Assembly (NCBI RefSeq): GCF_002263515.1
Contig: NZ_CP022752.1
Location: forward strand, 310,001 to 374,000
Direction: 5' to 3'
Length of the DNA: 64,000 bases
Source: Actinopolyspora erythraea
GTDB taxonomy: Bacteria > Actinomycetota > Actinomycetes > Mycobacteriales > Pseudonocardiaceae
Shown here: positions 56,094-64,000 of the stretch, piece after piece
How the letters are laid out: each line of letters begins with the position of its first letter
Position numbering within the stretch: the stretch's first letter is position 1
The notes under the pieces: generated by a model
Databases searched by the model: none
The model's input: the letters and a program-made list of their open reading frames with translations, nothing else
Told to the model about the DNA's origin: nothing
Made by a program: the position numbers and the translations under genes

Positions 56094-59000
56094 GTGGGGT
56101 GCCGTGTGCTGGTAGCGATGCTCGGTCCGTTCCGGGTGCACGACGGCCGGGGCGAACCGGTCGAGCTGGGCGGTAACCGGGTGCGCACCCTGCTGGCGCG
56201 CCTGGCGTTGGACGTGAACCGCGACGTGCCCGCGCGAACGCTGATCGACGATCTCTGGGGCGAAGCCCCACCCGGTGGCGCCACCAACGCGTTGCACACT
56301 CTGGTCTCCCGGAGCAGGCGGGCGCTGAGCCCGGTGGCCGATCTGCGGTTGTGCTCCGAAGGGCTCGGCTACGCGCTGCGGGCGGATCCGGACGAGATCG
56401 ACCTGCACCGCTTCGAACGGCTGGCCGCCCGCGGCCGGGACGCACTGCGCGAGGACCGCCCGGTGGAGGCGGTCGAGGATCTGCGGGCCGCGCTGGAGCT
56501 CTGGCGCGGCGATCCGCTGGTCGACTTCCGCGGTGCCACCTTCGCCGAAGTCGCCACCACCCGCCTGGAACGGCTCGGACGCTCCGCGCTGACCGACCGG
56601 ATCGAGGCCCAGCTGCGACTCGGCGGTCACGCGGACCTCCTCGACGAGCTCGCGCGGCTCACCTCCGTACATCCGCTGGACGAGCACCTCGCGGAACTGC
56701 GCATCCGCGCGCTGCGAGCGGCCGGGCAGCGGGCCGAAGCCGTGGCCTGCTACGAACGGTTGCGCCGACAGCTGGTCGAGCACCTCGGAACCGAACCGGG
56801 CGACCGGCTGCGCGAGTTGCACCTCGCCCTGCTCCGGGACGGAAGCGCGGACGGGACGAGCTCCTCGGAGAGCTCGGACTTCGCCCAGCACGGGCCGTTG
56901 GTTTCGGGCCCGAACGGCGGAGCGGCTCCGACGGGCGCGGCGCCGCCGAGGCCGATGAGCGGTTTCGTGGGACGGGAGCGGGAACTGTCCCAGCTGGAAC
57001 ACGCGCTGCGCGAGGCACGTCTGGTGACCCTGTTCGGACCCGGTGGATCGGGCAAGACCAGGCTCTCGGTCGAGAGCGCCTCCCGGATCACCGCGCAGCG
57101 GGTGCTGTTCGTGGAACTCGCGCCGGTGCGTGACGGGCACGACCTCTCCTCGGCGGTGCTGACCGGCCTGGGGATCCGGCAGGCGCCCCGGCTCGACCAC
57201 GGGCAGCCGGGAGGCGACTCGTTGCCCCGGTTGGTGGAGACGCTGGCATCCGAACCGACCCTGCTTGTCCTGGACAACTGCGAGCATCTCGTCGCGGCGG
57301 CCGCGCAGCTGGCCGAACGGCTGCTGAGCCGTACTCCTGAACTGCGGATACTGGCCACGAGCAGGGAACCGCTGGCACTGCCGGGTGAGAAGCTGCTCCC
57401 GGTGGGACCGTTGGAGCTCCCCGACGACGTCGAGGTGGCGGCTTCCAGCGCGGCCGTACGGCTCTTCGCGCGGCGCGCCGCCGCCGCGCGGCGGGACTTC
57501 GAGCTCACCGAGGACAACACGGCCCACGTCGTGGAGATCTGCCGTGAACTGGACGGTATGCCGTTGGCGATAGAGCTCGCCGCCGCGCGGGTCCGTTCCA
57601 TGAGCCCCCGCCGGATCGCCGAACGGCTCGACGACCGGTTCCGGCTGCTCACCAGGGGAAACCGGTCCGCCATGTCCCGCCACCGCACGCTGCGCGCGGT
57701 GGTGGAGTGGAGCTGGGAGCTGCTGACCGGGCCCGAGCGGGTACTGGCGCGCAGAATGTCGGTGTTCGCGGGCTCCGCGCGCGTCGAATCCGTGGCCGAG
57801 GTGTGTTCCGGTGCCGGACTGGTGGTCGGGGACGTGGAAGAACTCCTAGCCGACCTGGTGGACAAGTCCCTCGTGGAAGCAGTCGACGAGGGTACGGTCA
57901 TGCGCTACCGGATGCTGGAGACCGTGCGGGTCTTCTGCGCCGAACGGCTGGCGGCCGCCGACGAGACCGCGCCCCTGGGCCGCAGCCACGCCGAGCACTT
58001 CCTGGCTTTCGCGGAGACGGCGGCCCCACTCGTCCACTCGCGCGAGCAGCTGGCCTGGCTGGCACGCCTGGATGCCGAACACGACAACACGATGCGCGCG
58101 TTGCGGTGGGCGCTGGCGAACTCCGACGCCGAGGTCGGTATCAGGCTGGCCGCGGCGCTCAACTGGTACTGGTCGATGAACGCGCGCCACACCGAGCTCA
58201 CCGAGCGGATGCGTGACGTGGCCGCGCTGTCCGGACCGGCTCCTGCGGAGAGCCGCGCCGTGGTGGAGCTGGTCAGCAGGCTCTACGAGGACTCCTCCGG
58301 TTGGTCGGAACGGCTGGGCGCGTCGCTGGAGAAGCTGCGCGAGACGGACGCCATGTCGCGTTATGTGTACCTGGGGTTGTTGGAGCCGATGGTCTGGTTG
58401 TTGACGGAGCGACTGGACGAGATGGCGGACTCGCTGCGGCGGGCGGCCGAGCACCACGAGCCGTGGCCCAACGCCGCCGCCCACTACGCGCGGGCGATGC
58501 TGGCCGAGCGTCGTGGCGAGATGAGCGATGGTGAGCAGCACGCGGACCGGGCGGTGGCGGCTTTCGAGGAGATCGGCGACCGCTGGGGCATGGCCCAGGC
58601 GATCGCGAGCACGGCCGACTTCCACTCACTTCGGGGGGATCACGAGGGCGCGATCGGGAAGCTGACCGAGTCCGTGCGCGTGCTGCGCGAGTTGCGCTCC
58701 CCGGCCGAGCTGGTTCCCCAGCTGGCCCGCATCGGGATGCACCGGGTGCGCATGGGGGATCTTTCCGGTGCCCGCTCAGAGCTGGACGAGGCCTTCCGGT
58801 TGGTGGGCAAGACTCCCTCCAGTCACCGCATCACCGTCACCTACGGGCGGATGGAGCTCGCCAGGGCCGAGGGCGACATCGGTGCGGCCCGGCGGTTGGT
58901 GCACCACGCCGAGGCGGACCTCGTGGCACTCGGCTCTCCGCCGCATCCGATGATGCGCGACCTGCTGCTGTCGTTCCGGATCCGACTGCTGCTCGACGAG

Positions 59001-59327
59001 GGGGACGTGTGGGGTGCGCGTGAGCTTTTCGGGGGAGTCCTCGGTGGAGAGGAGGTCGTGCCGGGCAGACCGATGAGCGCGGTGCTGACCGAACAGCTGG
59101 CCCGGTTGCTGCTCCACGAGGCCGAGCCGGAGGAGGCGGCGCGGATGCTCGGAGTGGCGGCTTCCCTGCAGGGGGTGCTGGACCGGGGAGATCCCGACGT
59201 GCGCGAGATGTGCACCCGGTTGCGGGAACGGTTGGGTGATGAGGAGTTCGAGCAGCTCCGCGCGAGTGGAGCTGAGCTGTCCGTTGTGGACTGCCATGCC
59301 GAGCTGAGGCGCGTGCTCGGCCGCTGA
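56094..59327 (+). CDS. AfsR/SARP-type BTAD-domain regulator with NB-ARC ATPase and TPR region (1077 aa)
   Basis: Large STAND-type transcription regulator. The N-terminal winged helix (VAMLGPFRVHDGRGEPVELGGNRVRTLLARLAL) binds DNA; the BTAD helical domain spans about 100-245 (DEIDLHRFERLAARGRDAL). The NB-ARC domain has Walker A FGPGGSGKTRL near 315 and Walker B LLVLDNCEHL, with LPGEKLLPVGPLELP after it. The C-terminal 450 residues are TPR-like helical repeats. GTG 56094 is used; a GTG at 56106 is equally possible. Such regulators control secondary metabolism or differentiation, but no biosynthetic cluster is in the window, so the target is unknown. Confidence 0.88.
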   Translation: MGCRVLVAMLGPFRVHDGRGEPVELGGNRVRTLLARLALDVNRDVPARTLIDDLWGEAPPGGATNALHTLVSRSRRALSPVADLRLCSEGLGYALRADPDEIDLHRFERLAARGRDALREDRPVEAVEDLRAALELWRGDPLVDFRGATFAEVATTRLERLGRSALTDRIEAQLRLGGHADLLDELARLTSVHPLDEHLAELRIRALRAAGQRAEAVACYERLRRQLVEHLGTEPGDRLRELHLALLRDGSADGTSSSESSDFAQHGPLVSGPNGGAAPTGAAPPRPMSGFVGRERELSQLEHALREARLVTLFGPGGSGKTRLSVESASRITAQRVLFVELAPVRDGHDLSSAVLTGLGIRQAPRLDHGQPGGDSLPRLVETLASEPTLLVLDNCEHLVAAAAQLAERLLSRTPELRILATSREPLALPGEKLLPVGPLELPDDVEVAASSAAVRLFARRAAAARRDFELTEDNTAHVVEICRELDGMPLAIELAAARVRSMSPRRIAERLDDRFRLLTRGNRSAMSRHRTLRAVVEWSWELLTGPERVLARRMSVFAGSARVESVAEVCSGAGLVVGDVEELLADLVDKSLVEAVDEGTVMRYRMLETVRVFCAERLAAADETAPLGRSHAEHFLAFAETAAPLVHSREQLAWLARLDAEHDNTMRALRWALANSDAEVGIRLAAALNWYWSMNARHTELTERMRDVAALSGPAPAESRAVVELVSRLYEDSSGWSERLGASLEKLRETDAMSRYVYLGLLEPMVWLLTERLDEMADSLRRAAEHHEPWPNAAAHYARAMLAERRGEMSDGEQHADRAVAAFEEIGDRWGMAQAIASTADFHSLRGDHEGAIGKLTESVRVLRELRSPAELVPQLARIGMHRVRMGDLSGARSELDEAFRLVGKTPSSHRITVTYGRMELARAEGDIGAARRLVHHAEADLVALGSPPHPMMRDLLLSFRIRLLLDEGDVWGARELFGGVLGGEEVVPGRPMSAVLTEQLARLLLHEAEPEEAARMLGVAASLQGVLDRGDPDVREMCTRLRERLGDEEFEQLRASGAELSVVDCHAELRRVLGR

Positions 59328-59564
59328 TGCCGCGGATCTCCACCGGAGTGGGAGCGTCGTTCGACGGCTGCGCTTCTCGGGGTGGGAGTCCGCCGGGCTC
59401 GTCGTTTCGGGCGTCTCGGACCGGTGGTCGGGACGGACACCGTCACGAGCCGATTACGATCCGGCGACCGGTACCCAGCGGTACCGAAATTCGGGTGCTC
59501 ATCGAACCGTCGCGACGGTAGCGTTCCCGCCGTTTTGTCGTTCGACGGGATTGGGAACTGACCA

Positions 59565-60458
59565 GTGAACTGTGCCGTGTGTGGTGGGCACGTCCCAGCG
59601 GATCGGGAGTACTGCGCCGTTTGCGGGGGCAGAGCGATGCCCGCCGAGTGGCTGGACAACACCGGTGTCGCGGGGCGGCCCGGAGCGGGCAACCCCGGCA
59701 ACGCCCCGGAACTCGACATGGGGCGAGCTCTCCGACCGACGCGGGGACTGGGGATCGCCACCGTCGTGCTGCTGTTGTCCTTCGCCGCGATCCAAGCATT
59801 GAACACTCTCGTGCAGCTCCGGCTGTTCGTGGTGTACGGCAATGCGATCGAGAGGTCCCGCTCCTACTGGAACATGGAGTTCCTGTCGTCGGAGTGGTTC
59901 GAGCTGGCACTCGGAGTTCTCGGTGTTCCCGTGTTCGTGGCCGCGGTCGTGATGTTTCTGATCTGGTTGTTCCGGGTACGTGGCAATGCCGAGATGCTGG
60001 ATCCCGAGGTGCACCGGCGGAAGAAACCCTGGCTGATCCTCGGCTGGATCGTCCCGGTGGTCAGCCTCTGGTTCCCGAAGCAGATCCTCACCGACATCTG
60101 GCGGGCCAGCCGTCCCGGCCACGTGCGCGGGGACGTGGAGTCGAGCTTCGAGTACAAGGGTGGACTGCTCTGGGGCTGGTGGCTGGTTTTCCTCGTGATG
60201 ATGTCCGTCGACCGGGCCCACCGCGTGGTCACTTACACGCACACCGGAGCGGGAGGAAACCCGTTCGAACTCTCCGGAGAGGAAGCGCTCGCGCTCTACC
60301 ACGATCTGGCGTTGACGGGGCTGCTCGTCTCTCCCGTCCAGGTTGCTGCGGCGGTCCTGGCGGCGTTGGTCGTCCGGCGGATCACCAACTGGCAGCACGA
60401 GGCGCGCCAGGGCCGTCATGGACAGTCCGATGCGGTGGGTGCCGTGGCACCGCGCTAG
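59565..60458 (+). CDS. DUF4328 membrane protein with N-terminal zinc ribbon (297 aa)
   Basis: Begins with a CxxC-x10-CxxC ribbon (C3, C6, C17, C20 in MNCAVCGGHVP and REYCAVCGGRA). Membrane helices follow: GIATVVLLLSFAAIQALNTL, LALGVLGVPVFVAAVVMFLIWLF, and two further near 195-215 and 265-285. DUF4328 marks include FRVRGNAEMLDP and PKQILTDIWRASRP. Function unknown; likely a membrane-associated sensor or scaffold. GTG 59565. It is the last protein gene before the rRNA leader. Confidence 0.82.
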   Translation: MNCAVCGGHVPADREYCAVCGGRAMPAEWLDNTGVAGRPGAGNPGNAPELDMGRALRPTRGLGIATVVLLLSFAAIQALNTLVQLRLFVVYGNAIERSRSYWNMEFLSSEWFELALGVLGVPVFVAAVVMFLIWLFRVRGNAEMLDPEVHRRKKPWLILGWIVPVVSLWFPKQILTDIWRASRPGHVRGDVESSFEYKGGLLWGWWLVFLVMMSVDRAHRVVTYTHTGAGGNPFELSGEEALALYHDLALTGLLVSPVQVAAAVLAALVVRRITNWQHEARQGRHGQSDAVGAVAPR

Positions 60459-60568
60459 GGAGCTCGAGTGAGGCGCCGGGTGAACTGTGAGCGCACGGCG
60501 GCTATCCGAACGGTTTTCGCGGTATTTACCGGGGTTGTCCTGCTGTTTCGTCGGTTGGTGGGGGGTGG

Positions 60569-60599
60569 TTGTGTGGGGTGTGTGGTGGGGGTTTAGAGT
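60569..60599 (+). promoter_or_regulatory. Candidate rRNA promoter
   Basis: The -10 TAGAGT (60594-60599), a form common in actinobacterial rRNA promoters, is preceded 19 nt upstream by TTGTGT (60569-60574). The spacer is a little long. Further promoters probably exist near TAGGGT (60638) and TACGGT (60827). Confidence 0.45.
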
Positions 60600-60928
60600 G
60601 GTTGTTGTCAGCACGGCGGGGCCGGGTTGGGAATCGCTAGGGTTGTTGGTGCTCGGTTTTTCCGGGTGGTTCTGGTGGTTTCTGGTTTCGGTTCGTGGTG
60701 GTGGCTGGTTGTTTGTAGAACTGCATGTGGTGCCTTCTGGTTCGCTGGTTGTGGCTTGCTGTGTTGGTGGGTCGTGATTGGCGGGTGGCTGGGCCCCCCG
60801 GTGTGTGGGGGGTTTGGTGGGGGTGCTACGGTGGATGCAGTGAACAACGGAAAAGCATTCGGATGTCTGCTGGCTGGTTAGTTGGTGGATGTTTCGGGTG
60901 TGGGCCTGCCGCGGGTGTGGTGGGTGTG

Positions 60929-60950
60929 TTCTTTGAGAATTCAACAGTGT
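60929..60950 (+). promoter_or_regulatory. boxA-like antitermination / processing element in rRNA leader
   Basis: TTCTTTGAGAATTCAACAGTG matches the leader motif found upstream of actinobacterial 16S genes. A related TTGAGAACTGTATAGTGG occurs in the 16S-23S spacer at 62781-62800. Together these form the boxA/RNase III-processing elements flanking 16S. Confidence 0.65.
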
Positions 60951-61068
60951 TTGTGCACGCGTGTGTGTGTTTGCTTTTTTGTCTTTTTTTGCTTTGAGTA
61001 GTGCCTGCACTGTGGCATCGGTTTGGTGTTGTGGTGTGGGTGGTGCTGGGGTTTTTTCCAATGGTTCA

Positions 61069-62840
<1,772 letters not shown>

Positions 62841-64000
62841 TGTGTCGTGTGTGAAGGCGTACGGTGGATGCCTGGGCACCAGATGCTGATGAAGGACGTG
62901 GGAGGCCGCGATAGGCCTGGGGGAGCTGTCAACCGAGCTGTGATCCCAGGGTGTCCGAATGGGGTAACCTGGCCGGGGTGATGCCCGGTCACCGGTGTCT
63001 GAAGAGATTAGGGCGCCGGGGGGCACGTGGGGAACTGAAACATCTCAGTACCCGCAGGAAGAGAAAACAATAGTGATTCCCTGAGTAGTGGTGAGCGAAC
63101 GGGGAGGATGGCTAAACCGTCTGCGTGTGCAAGCCGGTAGGTGTTGCGTGGGCGGGGTTGTGGGAGCGCCTGGTCATCGCTACCGCGGTGGCGCTGGGTG
63201 TGTGGTGCTAGCTGAAGGCGTTGGAAGGCGCTGGCGGAGTGGGTGAGACCCCCGTAGGTGAAGGCACTGCATGGCTGGTGGGGCGTGGTCCCGAGTAGCG
63301 CGGGACTCGTGTAATCTCGTGTGAATCGGCCAGGACCGCCTGGTAAGCCTGAATACGTCTGGTGACCGATAGTGGATGTGTACCGTGAGGGACTGGTGAA
63401 AAGTACCCCGGGAGGGGAGTGAAAGAGTTCCTGAAACCGTGCGCTGTTAATCCGTCAGAGCATGCTGCCGTGGTGGTGTGTGATGGCGTGCCTTTTGAAG
63501 AATGAGCCTGCGAGTTAGTGGTGCGTGGCGAGGTTAACCCGTGTGGGGGAGCCGGAGCGAAAGCGAGTCTGAATAGGGCGAGGTAGTCGCGTGCTCTAGA
63601 CCCGAAACCGAGTGAGCTACCCGTGGCCAGGGTGAAGCGCGGGTAAGACCGTGTGGAGGCCCGAACCCACCAGGGTTGAAAACCTGGGGGATGAGCTGTG
63701 GGTAGGGGTGAAAGGCCAATCAAACTCGGAGATAGCTGGTTCTCCCCGAAATGCATTTAGGTGCAGCGTCGCGTGGTGCTTGGTGCAGGTAGAGCGACTG
63801 GATGGCTGATGGCCCGGTGTGGGTACTGACGTCAACTAAACTCCGAATGGCATCAACGTTGCAGCGTGGCAGTGAGTCCGTGGGGGAAAAGCTCCATGGT
63901 CGAGAGGGAAACAGCCCAGATCACCGGCTAAGGCCCCGAAGTGTGTGCTGAGTGGAAAAGGATGTGGGATCGCCGAGACAACCAGGAGGTTGGCTTAGAA
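62841..64000 (+). rRNA. rrl: 23S ribosomal RNA, 5' part (cut by window end)
   Basis: The start is placed from ACGGTGGATGCCTGGGCACC at 62861, taken as E. coli position 21. Further conserved stretches include GATAGGCCTGGGGGAGCTGT, GTGAAAAGTACCCCGGGAGG near 63395, GTGAAAGAGTTCCTGAAACCG near 63420, GAAACCGAGTGAGCTACCC near 63603, and GGTTCTCCCCGAAATGCATT near 63739. About the first 1160 nt are present. Confidence 0.96.

Larger units (their letters stand above)
60459..61068. other. rRNA operon leader, strongly G/T-skewed
   Basis: About 0.6 kb with G and T dominating the + strand. From roughly 60540 to 60840 there are many GGG/GGGG runs (for example GGTGGGGGGTGG and TGGTGGGGG). It contains the rRNA promoters and antitermination/processing signals. 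Open frames in it are composition artefacts. Confidence 0.6.

Noticed and set aside
60605..60643. TTGTCA and TAGGGT as another rRNA promoter
   Set aside because: The spacing of 27 nt is too long for a normal promoter.
60487..61000. Several + strand frames rich in Val/Gly/Trp/Phe in the rRNA leader
   Set aside because: They are the translation of G/T-skewed non-coding leader DNA, not proteins.

Overview
The window is high-GC, gene-dense DNA from an actinobacterium. The order ssd-tad pilus genes, DEAD/DUF1998 helicase, topA, DNA polymerase III delta-prime parallels the Mycobacterium tuberculosis Rv3660c-Rv3644c block. The folE-folP-folB-folK, DUF2520-panC-panD-coaX, lysS-lsr2 and clpC blocks, together with K+-independent type H+-pyrophosphatase, Lsr2 and GTG/TTG starts, fit the Pseudonocardiales. 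A halophilic genus such as Actinopolyspora is possible, but I cannot confirm the genus from the sequence alone. Nearly all genes are on the + strand, running towards a ribosomal RNA operon whose 16S gene is complete and whose 23S gene is cut by the window end.

Layout. 1-7.5 kb: Tad-type pilus / septum-site cluster (ssd fragment, tadA, tadB, tadC, DUF4244 pilin-like, two TadE-like proteins), with ssd separated from tadA by about 2.3 kb holding two small unknown genes. 7.7-20.7 kb: nucleic-acid enzymes (Prim-Pol domain protein, MrfA-like helicase, topA, holB) around the proton-pumping pyrophosphatase, then an anchored exported protein on the - strand. 20.8-26.6 kb: tRNA-Thr, small enzymes (DUF3224, NUDIX, F420-type PPOX, VOC), an AT-richer stretch with a DUF4231 membrane protein, a secreted protein, and ppa on the - strand. 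27-41.7 kb: dacB, a zinc metalloprotease, tilS, hpt, ftsH, the folate operon, DUF3180, a frame-broken DUF6779 gene, PrsW. 41.9-47.5 kb: pantothenate/CoA genes, lysS, lsr2. 48-52.3 kb: a divergent iron-siderophore ABC transporter with an IdeR/DmdR1-type iron box between the two arms. 52.6-60.5 kb: clpC, a voltage-sensor-like membrane protein, an AfsR/BTAD-type regulator, a DUF4328 protein. 60.5-64 kb: a strongly G/T-skewed rRNA leader, 16S, a tRNA-less spacer, partial 23S.

The most interesting structure not explained by genes is a 113-nt element present twice (13668-13780 and 38389-38501), each about 40 nt after a stop codon. About 90 positions match, and the bases that differ most sit in an 8-bp stem whose two sides change together so that pairing is kept. 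A further set of conserved GGTGC/GCACC/GGTGC segments could pair in two mutually exclusive ways. It looks like a structured RNA, or a mobile palindromic element, that I do not recognise. A second theme is frame drift: the low-complexity Pro/Gln/Gly-rich tails of ftsH and of the DUF6779 gene each show several apparent indels, with the conserved C-terminal end found in another frame. These may be sequencing errors or real changes.
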